Shown piece after piece: positions 1 through 11,462 of a stretch of 64,000 nucleotides of DNA. The stretch is taken from assembly GCA_025677825.1 (NCBI GenBank), contig JAIXMO010000002.1, positions 682,001-746,000 of the forward strand. The letters are read 5' to 3'. Position numbers and translations under genes: made by a program. Source of the stretch: Helicostylum pulchrum (lineage: Eukaryota; Mucoromycota; Mucoromycetes; Mucorales; Mucoraceae). The stretch's first letter is position 1, and every line of letters starts with the position of its first letter. The notes beneath the pieces were generated by a model, which worked only from the letters and a program-made list of their open reading frames with translations, had not been told where the DNA came from and ran no database searches.

Positions 1-1409
1 AAGATACCTTTTAGTTCTATACATCATAGCTAAGTAGTTTTTAAATGTATTGTTATGTGCTATTCCAATAAAAAGCTTTGTACTATTTTAATTGACATCA
101 ATAAAAAATTTAATAGAATTTAACGTATTTTTAATGTTTGAGCTCTTACAGAAAACGATACACAGCATATTTTTTTATACAATAACTTGGACGAGTTCAA
201 AGACTATTTAAACTATTATAATCCATTATTGTTCATTCGTTATTCTCTTAAAACACGCGTGCTTTAAGAGAAGGTTTAGAAGTAACTTCTAAAAAAAGAC
301 TTATTTCGATGATCGAAATAAGATGTTTTCACTGTATGATTAAACATCAGGAAATGACTCTTTTTTTCAAGTTACTTAATAAAAGCTACTCCTTATAATG
401 TTGTCTTTAATACCAAAATTAAAAAACCGCATGTTGTTTTATATTTTTCTCGATTTTTTATTTTTTTCTTCAGTCGATCATTTTTGATGATTTTTGGTCA
501 TGTTGGGGGGGGGGTCAACCCTTTTGCGTTTTTGTGGTTATTTTAAAATTACTCGATATACACTTTACTTATCTTTGTAAAAAACCATGGATGGCATAGA
601 ACTCGTTTAGACGCTTTTAATTCATTTTAAATCATACTTCTACTGCAAAAACTGAAAGAGTAATTGCTGTTTAGACGTATTTTTTCGCTAAAATTTGAGT
701 TAAGCGGTCCTTAAAATGGGGTTTCCTTAAAGCGCGTTTTCTCGCCCGGTTTAGATGTAGTACTTTCTTTTATGAACATCCAATATGTAGTTTTTGAATA
801 TATATATTCGGTATTATAACCAAACACGGTAATAAAAAACTATACTCTATGTAATCGTGAAGCTCTGAAAATGGTTACGCGACGTTACACTAAAAAAGTG
901 TATTTTTTCCTCAAAAAAAAACGTCTGAACAGCGATTACTCTTTCAGTTTTTGCAGTAGAAGTATGATTTAAAATGAATTAAAAGCGTCTAAACAAGTTC
1001 TATGCCATTAATGTTTTTTTTTTCACAAAGATAAGTAAATTGGATTATGAGTAATGGTAAAATAACTACAAAAACACAAAAAGGGTTGACCCCCAAAAAT
1101 GAAAATCGAAAAAAAAATCAAAAAGTGCGTTTTTAATTTTTTTTTATCGAAGATATATTTAACACAACCATTTTTTACTAAATAGGTTGGGTCCAAATCG
1201 CATTTTCGGTTTCTTTAAAAAATAAAAACCAATATTTACTATAACTGCTAATTTTAGCACTGATTTCTTATGTGAGCGATTGTAGAGGTCCGGTATCTCA
1301 GTGAGCTTTTTTCTTTTTAGAAGTAATTATTCTTCACTGTTCGGTACTAGGGTATACATAAGGTGCCTTTCTTCCACATTTCGGCCACCCTTAAATAGAG
1401 CCGCTACTG
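1..1409. mobile_element. Non-autonomous inverted-repeat DNA transposon, copy 1 (left end outside window)
   Basis: This stretch matches 40818-42210 base for base over long runs, in the same orientation. It ends at 1409 with the terminal repeat whose outer bases read CAGTAGCGGCTCTATTTAAG on the opposite strand, followed by TA. The left end lies before the window; comparison with the full copy suggests about 436 bases are missing. Inside are two long imperfect inverted arms (about 500-690 and 910-1120), so the single strand could fold into a large hairpin. No transposase ORF is present. TA flanks and the lack of coding capacity suggest a MITE-like element mobilised by a Tc1/mariner-type transposase; that assignment is inference. 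Confidence 0.75.
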
Positions 1410-1683
1410 TATCACTTTGTCTGATTATCCCCTTGTTTTAATAACATTGTCCGATAACCCCTTTGTGAAGACTAGAATTCCTAATACCATCTCATATAGA
1501 CCAAATAAATAATCTTCATAACTAGTTGACATTTATACAGTATGGTGCTCTCTTAAATTTAAACTGAACTTTTATAATATCTTTCCCAAACTCTACACCT
1601 GTACTTTTATTTCAGTAGATCCTGGCCACCTACATATCATATCATGGTAATAAACAAGTAAGATATTTGACAGAAAGTGTGTA

Positions 1684-1884
1684 CTATTGCTCTTCTGGAT
1701 CAGCAAGTAGATCAAGGAAATAATACGTACCTAAAATCAAACAAGGTATCAAGGATGTCCTCGCTTTGATGTATATAGCAACACAGATGGAAGCTAGTAA
1801 GGAACAACCGGCCATTTTTACCCGGCTATAAAGTCCACGTGCCACATAGAACATGGTTGTCTCTCGCTTCGGCATCCTTTTCAT
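1684..1884 (-). CDS. Possible small two-helix membrane protein (66 aa), unrecognised
   Basis: A short ORF starts at ATG 1884 with a basic N-terminus (KRMPKRE). It has two hydrophobic segments, around residues 24-40 and 45-60, and an acidic end (ADPEEQ). I do not recognise the family. The layout is plausible for a small integral membrane protein and the ORF is not a shadow of another gene. It sits alone in the gap between the transposon end at 1409 and the photoreceptor gene at 2061. The remainder of that gap is AT-rich with poly-T runs just before 2061. It could equally be a chance ORF; conservation in related fungi would decide. Confidence 0.3.
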   Translation of the reverse strand: MKRMPKRETTMFYVARGLYSRVKMAGCSLLASICVAIYIKARTSLIPCLILGTYYFLDLLADPEEQ

Positions 1885-2060
1885 AATTTTATTTTTTACT
1901 TTATCTAACTAAGCAATCTGCTCCGTATTTTTTTTTTACTAAATCCTTAAATTGACTGTATGATTGGTTGGTTGAATTATTTTAAGCAGGTGAGTTGTGG
2001 GCCCCTCTTTTTTTTATTTCTCTTTTTTTTTTTTTTTTTTTTGCTTGCTTTAATAACAAA

Positions 2061-4302
2061 ATGGATCCTTTTCAAAATTTTCCTAATCAATTTAATCTAC
2101 AATTATACGAGAGTAGCAATGTACCACCTTCTACCGACAAATTATTTTCGTATAGTGGTTATCAAGCTGGTCTAATGACGAATCCAAACACCATGATGCC
2201 CATGCCCTCACAACCTAGACAACAAAAGCAAACAAGTGGTTTTATACCAAATACAAATACACCTGCAGAAAAGGGTACTAGGTACTCTGGTATGTACGCC
2301 AATACCGGTTTCGATATGTTGTCTATTCTTTCTCGTGTAGCCAATCGAGCCAACCCGCAAATCGATTTAGGACCAGTCGATTTATCTTGTTCGTTCGTAG
2401 TAGTTGATGCGCGACAATACGATTTCCCGCTGGTCTATGCATCTCCCATGTTTGAAAGGTTGACTGGATACGCTCCTAGTGAAGTGATGGGTATGAATTG
2501 TAGATTTTTACAGGCTCCTGATGGTAGAGTTGCCATTGGGTCGAGAAGAAAATACACGGATAATACAACTGTTTATCATATAAAGACGCATATGGTACAA
2601 GGAAAAGAATCACAATCGAGTATTATTAATTATCGAAAGACAGGTCAACCGTTTGTTAATTTGTTGACTGTAATTCCTATATCTTGGGAATCGGATGAAA
2701 TCGATTACTTTGTTGGGTTACAGATTGATTTGGTTGAACAACCCAATTCTATCTTTCAGAGTATGAAGGATGGTACTTATACTGTAAATTATAGAAACTC
2801 AACTATACCGCCTACCATACAAGGTTTAAATCTACCGCCTGGTATGGGGAATGGACCTATTGAAGAATGGACAAGACCTACATCACCCAAATCGAATTTT
2901 AATAACAATACAACCAACAATGCTGCTGCTGCTGCTGCTGCAACAACTGCAGCAACCACAACAAACACATCAACAAATTTGCCAACTCAATCCGAATCTG
3001 AGCCTCCTATGGATGTGGAAACTTTAATTAAAGAAGCAAGTACGGATGAAGGCAAATTTAGACGTTGTTGGCACGAATTGTTACTGGACCAAAGTCCGGA
3101 CTTTATTCATGTCTTGACAATTAAAGGCATCTTTTTATATTGTTCTGATTCTACTAAACAAGTATTAGAGTACGATCCAAATGAATTGGTTGGAAAATCT
3201 TTAAAGGCCATTTGTCACCCCTCAGATATTACAACAGTGATGAGAGAATTAAAACAATCTTCGAACGATTCAGCAGAACCTGTAAACTTGATATATCGTG
3301 TTAGAAGAAAGAATTCAGGTTATATGTGGATTGAATGTTGCGGTAAATTACGTAATGAGGATGGTAGAGGAAGAAAGTACGTGGTATTATCTGGTAGAGA
3401 GAGGCCGGTATATCAATTACCTCGCAACTCGTTGACTGTGGGTAACAAAGCTCACGATCAACACATGTCAGTTAACAGTGGTGAATTGGTACCTGGAATG
3501 GAGGATCATGAATTTTGGGGTAAACTTAGTTCAGATGGATTATTATTATACGTTAGTTGGACGTGTGCGAACATTTTAGGATCACCACCTCACGAAATCA
3601 TTGGCACTTCATTATATCAATTGATGAGAAGCAATCGAACGACAGATTTAACTCGTGCTTTAGCAGAAGTAAAGGAAGGCAAGATCGTTTATTTGAGACA
3701 CGCGCTTTTAAATAATGCTGGGATGGAAGTCATGGTTGCAACCACTTTTTATCCTGATGGAAAAGCTTCTATTTACGAACAACCTTCGTTTGTATTAATG
3801 CAAACTAAAGTGATTGATGATGAATCGGCCTTGACTGATGAAGAACCTTTATATGTTTCGATGGATCCTGATGTGAAAAAGAAGGGAAGAGCCGATATTT
3901 CTTTACCGGGCGTGGATCAAAATGGACAAACATCTCATAGACAAGTAGAACGTATGGTGGAAGAATTAGATATTAGTAGAGATGCTAATTGGCAATATGA
4001 ATTACATCAATTACGTATCGGTAATAAGAAATTAAGAGACGAATTAGGTTTCTTGCTTCAAAGAGCTAAACAGGCAAGTACACACATACACATCAAAAAT
4101 ATATATGATTATACAGCTAACCCAATTCTTTTTTTTTAAAAAAAACAAAAATTAATAGGAAGGACAAGAAGAAACTGCTTCATGTAGCACATGTTTCCGT
4201 AGATTACCAGGTTCAGCCGAATTATCAGAATATCCATCAGACGAACCATTATTATGTAATACATGTGCACTTCGTGATTTACCATCATCATCAGTAGTAT
4301 AA
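2061..4302 (+). CDS. wc-1: White collar-1-like blue-light photoreceptor/transcription factor
   Basis: Exons 2061-4073 and 4159-4302 give a protein of about 718 residues. The intron has a GC donor (CAG|GCAAGT) and AG acceptor; this is the only junction that puts the C-terminal finger in frame. The start at 2061 (MDPFQNF) is chosen over the in-frame ATG at 1995 because the extra residues come from a poly-T tract. A LOV domain spans about 105-235 with the flavin-adduct signature GMNCRFLQ (Cys about 147). Two further PAS domains lie near 333-446 and 484-570. An Ala/Thr/Asn-rich linker precedes the second PAS. A C-terminal Cys-x2-Cys...Cys-x2-Cys finger ends the protein. WC-1 proteins bind flavin, sense blue light and, with WC-2, activate light-regulated genes in the nucleus. 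Mucorales carry several paralogues; which one this is cannot be told here. Confidence 0.93.
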
Positions 4303-4429
4303 TATTTTTTTTTAAAAAAAAGAAATTAAATCATGTTTATTTATTTTATTTTGGTACAAAAAAAAAAGGGGAAAAGAGTTGCAATAATATATATTTTCTT
4401 CTTTTTTTTTTTTACAAAAGGCTTGCAAT

Positions 4430-5793
4430 TTACTTGAAGACCTTACCGTCAACACAATCCTCGAAGTCCCAAGCAAGGTACTTGTAGAATTCTTCCTTCT
4501 TCTCTTCATATTGAGCGGGCTCAACCTTAACGAAGCTATAAGAAGCGAAATCAGCGGCATCATAGATCTCGAAAGGAACTTCTTGACCACGAACAACAAA
4601 GTAACCAGAGATGGTGTTGTTGTTGTTTTCACCACGAACAATCATGGAACCGAAAGCGTACTTGTGAGCACGTTCGATACGGGCGTAGAAACCACCGATC
4701 AAGTTGTTGGACATGAAGGTCATGGTAAGTTCATCGTTATACTTGTAATCAACCTTCCAGATAGAGTAACCCTCGGCATCAAAGTGTTCCCAGAACCACT
4801 TGATGGCATCGCTGGTCTCGTTGTTAGAGTACTCACGCTTCCAGGCATCCATAACGAAAGGAGAAGGAGGCAATAAATCCAACTTGTTCTTGGGCTTGGG
4901 AGCAGGCTTGGCCTCTTCCTCATCATCGGCAGCAGGGGCAACTTCCTTCTTCTTCTCCTTCTTGGGAGCGGCAGCAGCGGGGGCAGCCTTCTTCTCCTTC
5001 TTGGGGGGAGTGTACTTGAGAGGGGTCTCACAGAGTTCGACGGCACCGAGGTACTTCTTGAAGACAGCCTTGGAGGCAACAGTGGTGTAGTAACGGGTAA
5101 CGTTCTTGAATTCAGCACGGAAAGCCTTATCGAAGACAAGTCTGAAACCGAGACCGAGAGAGGTGACGACAGAGATATCAGCGAAAGTGACAGACTCACC
5201 AACGAGGTAGGTCTTGGACTCGAGGATGGTGTTAAGGGCACCAAGAGCTCTCTTGAGCTTCTCAGTAGCAGCATCAACATTGGGCTTCATGTAGTTAACA
5301 TAACCCAAAAGAGGATAGAGCCATCCACCGAGGTTGTTGTTGATCTCGTTTTCAGCGAATAACATCCATTGGATGATCTCGGCCTTTTCAGCAGCGTTGG
5401 AACCCAAAAGAGGGTTGTTTTCCTTTTGAGCAGCGGCGTAGTAAGCAATAGCAGAAGACTCGAAGAGGTTGACCTCAGCAGACTCTAAAACGGGGATCTT
5501 ACCCAAGGGGAACTTGGTCATGAACTCAGCAGTCTTACCAGTTTCGAAGGTGAAATCCTCAACGTTGAACTCAACACCACTTAATTCAGCCTATTGAAAA
5601 AAAAAAGTTTTTCAGTTTACAGATGAAAAAGTTTTTATTTTTTTATTTTGGACTTACGGTAATTTGAGCCTTGGCAACACGAGGGTTATTGGGATATGTC
5701 TTAATAGTCTATAGGTACATAAAACAGGGTAAATAAACACAATAGAAACAGCTACAATTCAAAACAAAAGCTACTTACACCGAGAGGGGCCAT
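4430..5793 (-). CDS. EEF1G: Translation elongation factor eEF1B gamma subunit
   Basis: Three exons on the minus strand, 5779-5793, 5658-5708 and 4430-5590, encode about 408 residues, the usual size for the family. Exon 1 codes only five residues (MAPLG). The N-terminal half is a glutathione S-transferase-like fold (about 1-210, with the FPLGKIPVLE segment typical of thioredoxin-like GST N-domains). An Ala/Lys/Glu-rich linker covers about 215-255. The conserved EF1G C-terminal domain follows to the end. The protein is a cytoplasmic scaffold of the eEF1B guanine-nucleotide exchange complex that recharges eEF1A with GTP. Codon use is strongly biased toward C/G-ending codons compared with its neighbours, as expected of a highly expressed gene. 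It converges on the photoreceptor gene with only about 130 bases between stops. Confidence 0.96.
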
Positions 5794-6129
5794 TTTGAAA
5801 AAAAGTATTAAAGGTAAAAAGCAAACAGTGTGAACCGTCCAGTTACTTTAAGAAAAAAAAAACGAAAATTTTTTTTCGCTGTCACGGTAATCCAGCAGCT
5901 TCCATTTACAGCACTTCAACTCCAGACAAACAAGATGTTTTTGACAGATAAACGGAGTTTTCGATCGTGAAGTTTGTCTCTGGTGTAACAACAGAACAAA
6001 AAGTACATAATAGAAAAAAAAAACTACCAGGTGTAAAAAGAAAAGCACAGGGGCTTTTTTTTAAAAAAAAAGAGTAATACCACCAGGAACACTGAAAAAG
6101 TTTATTTGGTTAAAAAAAAATTGCTTAAT
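5794..6129. other. Intergenic: eEF1B-gamma upstream region and downstream flank of the FYVE gene
   Basis: This gap holds the promoter and 5' leader of the eEF1B-gamma gene and the 3' flank of the FYVE/armadillo gene, both on the minus strand. It is rich in poly-A/poly-T runs. A 66-codon ORF at 5848-6048 looks like chance because it is low-complexity and lies in the leader. No RNA gene was seen. Confidence 0.5.
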
Positions 6130-8895
6130 TTAGTCGGATCTTCTGTTCCTCTTTGACTTTCTCTTATTCTTTGTTGGTAAAGGTGGTGAACTCTTTGGTT
6201 CTTCTACCTCGTCTCCTTCGGTAGAAGAGGATACAATAACCGGGTCAGATAAAGTGGGCGATTCTACCTTATCTCGGGCCAGAATATCAACAGGATTCCG
6301 ATGTCTTAATGTCTCCTCTTCCGATTCTAATAATGCTTCTTCCTGCTGTTGGAATATCACTTCTTCTTGTTGTTGTAATGCTTCCTTTTCCAGTTGTTGT
6401 AATGCTTCTTCTTCCTGCTGTTTCGATAATTCATTTTCCTGTTGTTTTAACAATTCCTCTTCCTGATGCTTTAATGCTTCCTCTTGTTGTTGTTGTTGTT
6501 GTTGTTGTTGCGATACAGCCTCTTCCTGTTGTACTACTTCCTCTTCTTCCATTATAGTCACTTCAGGCGTTGCCAGTGTAGTGTTTTTCGTACTAGATAC
6601 AACCTCTTTTACTGGTTTTTCAGCCTCTAATTTTTCCCTAGCGATAATACTCTTTGCACGCTTTATTGTATCGATATCCTTTTCATTTCCATCATCGTCC
6701 CGCAATATTTTACGGATATACGAATACGCATCATTAAATAAGCCTAGAGAATCACCTAGAGAGACTTTTTTTTTGTTGTGTAAAAAAATTACTAAACTAT
6801 TTCAGCAAAATGAGAAAAAAAAACTTACCTTTTGAGTTAAGGTTATCGATTGCTCTTACAACTTGTCTTCGAACTCCAGAAGGAGATACTCTTCCCATGT
6901 ATAATAAGGTAGGCAAGACATTATAAGCATCCTTTTCTCCTCGCTTGTTACGGTTTTTATTTGTCAACATGACTCTACTGTTTTCCTCTGTAATATATAA
7001 TCAGTATCTAGTACGTTTAAGAAATAAAAAGAATGCGTCATACCGTAAAGAGCAAGGTTTGCTAAAAATCTAGCAACGTGTCTATGGATTTCATCATGTT
7101 TGGGAAATACAGTAGGTACATTACAGATATACTTTAACAAACGAGGTTGAGACATCAAGTTCACTTGTGATTCATCTATTATTATTTTTAATATAATCCC
7201 TATTTTTTATTATAATTTTTTTATACTTACTGTTAGTGGCGAAATTTGCCAGCGCACAACATGCATGAGATACAGCAGCAGCATTTAAAGTTTGATCATC
7301 CCCTTGTGCAGTAAATTCCTCGTCTGATTCTACTTGTCGCGATAGGTAGTAACAGAGATCTTTAGTTCGCATTTGCTTATCACTGTTATCTGCGAGAGGT
7401 AATACTACAAGAATAGAAACAAGTGCTCGGGATCCATCGCCGTAAAGTAAATTTGGCTTGTATTTTTCTATGATGAATACGATATTTTTTAACAAACAAA
7501 TAAATTTTTTTTTTCGTAACTCTATTACAACTTACCATTACGAAGAGATAAATAAGCTACTGTTTTAGCCATATATTTTCGTACTTCGTTATTACGGGAT
7601 CGTAATAAACTAGGCAATGTTTTCGAATTTTGAATTAATTCAATGATACTTGCTTGGAACGAAACGAGTGAGCTAATAGCCGAAATTGCTTTAGCAGCTA
7701 CATTCTGAATGATTGTTTGTCTTTCGTTAATTTGTTGTTGCTCCTCTGTAGTTGCCTCAAAGTTTACTTGATCGAATGAAGCCAGCATGCATAATGTATC
7801 AAATACACCTTCGGTCACTACTTCCTTTTGACTGAGAATCCCAGCTCTCGAGAGCAAGTACAATATATGCGTACAATTAATAATGATTTCCAGTATAATA
7901 CTTTGACGAGTTTCATTTGCGCTTATTTCATCAGACAGGTTATTATCCGTATTACTAGAACGAATGGAATTGGCAGGTGATTTCTTCTGGGCCATCTCGG
8001 CATTTGTATAGTGACGAATTAAATAAAGTAAAGGAGGTAAAGCCCATTTTGTAATAATGACAGGTCGAATAGATTCTAAATATACGGATTAATAATAGTA
8101 TGCGTATATTGGCTGTAATTTCGCTTTTACCTTTCTCTGCCAGCATTGCTAAGATAGTCGTTGTTAAATGATGAAGTTTAATGCTTTTGGAAGTGCGACA
8201 TAACCATATAAGGGAATCTACTCCTCCATACGCTACCATATTATGTAAATCCTTTTCTAATAGTTTCAATAACGATAAATACGATAAATTCTCCTTTCCA
8301 TTCAATGTATATAGACATTTATATGTAAACCTTCCCCCCCCCCCCTCTGTACTTACCATCATCCTTTTCTGTTAACTCGAGTAATCCTCTTACACCATGA
8401 ATCTAATAAATAAAGCATAAGTACGCACAATATATTATACGCATAAGAAAATTATAATAATTTACCTGCGTCGATATTCCATGATCTACATCGAGAGCAT
8501 ACGTTACTAGATACGCTACATCAAAACAACCGTTACATACTCTAACAGGTTTTGTCCCGTCACCTAATTGTGGTAAAGGTACTTTACGAGATGAGCACTC
8601 GTGACAGAATATATTACCACTATGAACAATAAAGTTAAAGGTTTATAAATGAACATGCCATCTCTTTTTTTTCGTCTTCATTCATTACCAGTTTCGACAG
8701 TGATGCTAATGTATATACAAAAAAAAGTGTTAATAAATGACCCTCTTTCTGTCTCTCTCTCTCCATCTTCTAGTTTACCCTTCGTTTTAAAGGTCCAAAC
8801 GCATTGTTGCAAGAGGAACAGTACGATACGTCCATGTCATTGACCCAAACAGGGCGTGGTAAAATGAGCGGTGCGTAATCTTCTTTGGTGTTCAT
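6130..8895 (-). CDS. FYVE zinc-finger protein with armadillo-type helical repeats and Gln/Glu-rich tail
   Basis: Ten exons: 8779-8895, 8689-8705, 8466-8619, 8357-8402, 8131-8256, 7536-8075, 7231-7467, 7044-7175, 6829-6987, 6130-6755. All phases close, giving about 717 residues. The start is MNTKEDY; the upstream in-frame ATG lies in leader sequence. A FYVE domain fills about 12-80 with all three PI3P-binding signatures: WVND (17-20), RRHHCRNC (38-45) and RVC (71-73), plus the zinc cysteines 26, 29, 42, 45, 50, 53, 73 and 76. The middle (about 100-500) is helical and resembles armadillo repeats. The tail is Gln/Glu-rich with a run of Q and a basic end. FYVE domains target PI3P on endosomes, so an endosomal or vacuolar adaptor role is likely. 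The specific function is unknown to me. Confidence 0.88.
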
Positions 8896-10572
8896 TTGGG
8901 GTATTAACAGAAAAGGAAAAAAAAAGAAGCCAGAGGGAGACCTGTGCTCAATCATGCAATTGTTGACCGAACCCAGTCCCACCAATCATATTCACACGAC
9001 TCCTTATCGCATTACTACCAGAGATTTCCCTGAACCTAAAACATCAGTTTATTGCTTTAAATCACGTTATTTTTGAATCTGCCAGAAGAGTTAGCTCTTT
9101 AAACAGCTGGTAGTATTTTATACGAACAAAACAGCTTCACCCACAACAAAGTAAAGAATTATGGCTTCCTGAATAAAAATAAATTCGTTTTCAGCTACAC
9201 GAGTATCAGGCGACTCGCACATCCCATGGTTTAATAACAGATTTTGTCATCCAGAAATTATAGCACACACACCTCGAAATACGAAACATCCTTATCAAAT
9301 ATTACCTTTTGAAGTGAAATAAAACTCTCTATCAAATTCACGATGAAACTGTTCAATTTATTTACAATAGCTGCTAATGATAAGAGAAATTCTTGATACA
9401 AGGTTGTACTTGCACAGTCAATGTATTATTTTATCGTTTATTCCCTTCCATGTGCAAGCTAATTTCATAAAAAAAAAAAGAAACATACAGCGTGAATCAA
9501 ATTGAAGCAATACGTTACAGACGCCTTTGTAAAAATGATAAATTTGTCAGCTCCTTTTTTATCCTGCGTATTTAAAAGGAAAAAATCCTTTTTTTTTCTC
9601 TTCCTTTTTATCAGTTTCCAATACAAGTATCTTTTATATTATATTCCCCACTCATCCTTTGATAAAATGAACAACATGCATTTTCAAAGCCAATTCCTGA
9701 ACACAACGACAGAGTTCGTCTTCCTCAAGCTACTACGCGTGATATAGGCTTTGAAGTCTTTTGGTGGAAGGTGTCGCCGATGTAGGTAAATAAAGGAGTT
9801 AATAAATGAAGAGCTGTACGAACAAAAACAAACAAAAAAAAAAGGGTTTTTCACTGAACCAAAAGTATTAACGTACGGTTATCTTTATACATCCGTCTGA
9901 GGGGTTAATTCTTTAACCAGAATTGACGAATATTCAGGCGGAAAAGATCAATGCAACTTCACAATAAGCAGTAAAAAGTTATGGGTTGCTGCTACTCTCC
10001 AACGTAAAAAAAAAATCACTCCGACGCAAAAGAAAATAAACTCACGAATAAAATCGATTCGTTGAAGTTAATGCGAGTCGTCAATCTCGTTGTTTGCGAT
10101 GGATTATATCATCTGGATTTAATCAAACAGGTTTTAAAATACGCCACGTCCTTATCAAGTATCACATTTGAAGAGAAAGAAAACTTCTCGATTAAATTCG
10201 TCCAAAGTTTCATGAAAATTGAAAGGGAATGCGTGTTCACTGTCAGTAAAAGACACATCGCCGAACAGTCTATTAACTATTGACTCTTTCTTAACCCACT
10301 GTACTTCTCTTCAGGTAAATAATAGTAAACTAGCTAGAAATAATTACTCTTTTAACTAACGAAGACGAATTTAATATTCTTTTAGACATAGTATTGTACC
10401 GCGGGAGTTCAGACTGGTACTTTAATAACCGAACAGTTGTAGTAATTGTTGAATATCAGTCGACGCGGCGATGATCAAGATACAGATTTGGATTTGCAAA
10501 GCTGTCCTATAGAAGCTATTAATGGCGCTTCTATGAATTCTGTAAAAAGTCGTCAAGAGACTGACGGAGTTT
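8896..10572. other. Gene-poor intergenic with weak internal duplication
   Basis: No convincing gene. The segments around 9120-9380 and 9960-10230 look like diverged copies of each other: both contain a CCTTATCAA-type block followed by an AT-rich stretch and a related tail. The second includes an ORF at 10062-10283 that I do not recognise. These may be remains of an old duplicated coding unit. Confidence 0.35.
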
Positions 10573-11462
10573 TTGAAAGTCACGGCCCTCCCGAAAACTG
10601 AAACTAAACACGAAGTTTTTTTGTTTGACTTAATTAAGGTGAAGAAAAATGTATATTTTGTCAAAAAAACCAGAATTTTGCGGATCGCCACGAGCTTCTG
10701 TATATTCATACATTCGAAGGAAGTCGACAACTGCGCCGATGCCTCCAAAGTAGGCCTTCAAAAAGAGGCTGTTTCATTCATCCGTAGAAAGACACGAGCC
10801 GGGCGTGATTTCTTCGAATTAACAAGATTTGTGAACGTCGAGTTGCTATCTACCTCTGGTTTTTCGGGCACGTTAACTCAAATGCAGTCAGTGCATTTTT
10901 TGGATCGTCAATTCAAAACTTCCCTGCTGAAATCACAGAAAAATACGACGTTGCACATTCTAAAAGCGTATTTATTCCGCGTACAGCTGTTTCTATTACA
11001 AGAGTACCACGGCTGTTAAACCAGTATGTGAAGGGCCATGCGTCTAAAAGATGGATGTTCATTAGTAAAATATATGAAGAAAAGGGACTTGCACTATCGC
11101 ACCCTCTTTTATTCAAGTCGGATAATAACATTCAAGGAGCAGCTTCTTTGCTTCTGAAAGTATTTGTCGATAAACATTTGTAAAAGTCTGAAATCGAAGA
11201 TGTGCTATCAAAGATGAAACCAACTGCAATGTTGACAGCTTCTGGGAAGCTTATTAGAAAATATTTGTTGGAATTAAAAAGCAAGGGTTTGTTTCGCTTA
11301 GTTAGTTAGAGAATTACAATATGAAGGAGTTGAAAAAAGACGCTTTGTTTGTTTATGAAAGAACCCTTGCTGGGGAAACCAAGACAAAAAGCGGCATTTT
11401 AACAAAAAGAGCCGAAGAGGAGTGCCAGCCAGCTTTATACCCAAATTGCAAATGTCTCAAGT
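10573..11462 (+). pseudogene. Decayed coding relic of unknown family
   Basis: Coherent protein-like reading runs through this stretch but only across frame changes and stops. One frame is open from 10573 to 11019. A different frame reads sensibly from about 10880 (including VFIPRTAVSITRVPRLL near 10985) to a stop at about 11182. It then continues past that stop to about 11309. A third frame is open to about 11462. The amino-acid composition is protein-like (charged and hydrophobic alternation), but I recognise no motif. The pattern of in-frame stop plus frame shifts suggests a dead gene or element fragment. Alternatively introns could explain part of it. Confidence 0.35.

Noticed and set aside
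1995..2060. Upstream start of the photoreceptor at 1995
   Set aside because: The added 22 residues are mostly Phe/Leu from a poly-T tract; the downstream ATG with AACAAAATGG context is more likely.
4720..5280. Long ORF antisense or out of frame within the eEF1B-gamma gene
   Set aside because: It is the shadow of the strongly codon-biased exon 3; composition is Leu/Ser/Arg repeats with no family character.
6254..6557. Ser/Cys-rich and Val/Leu-rich ORFs opposite the FYVE gene tail
   Set aside because: They are translations of the Gln/Glu repeat on the wrong strand.
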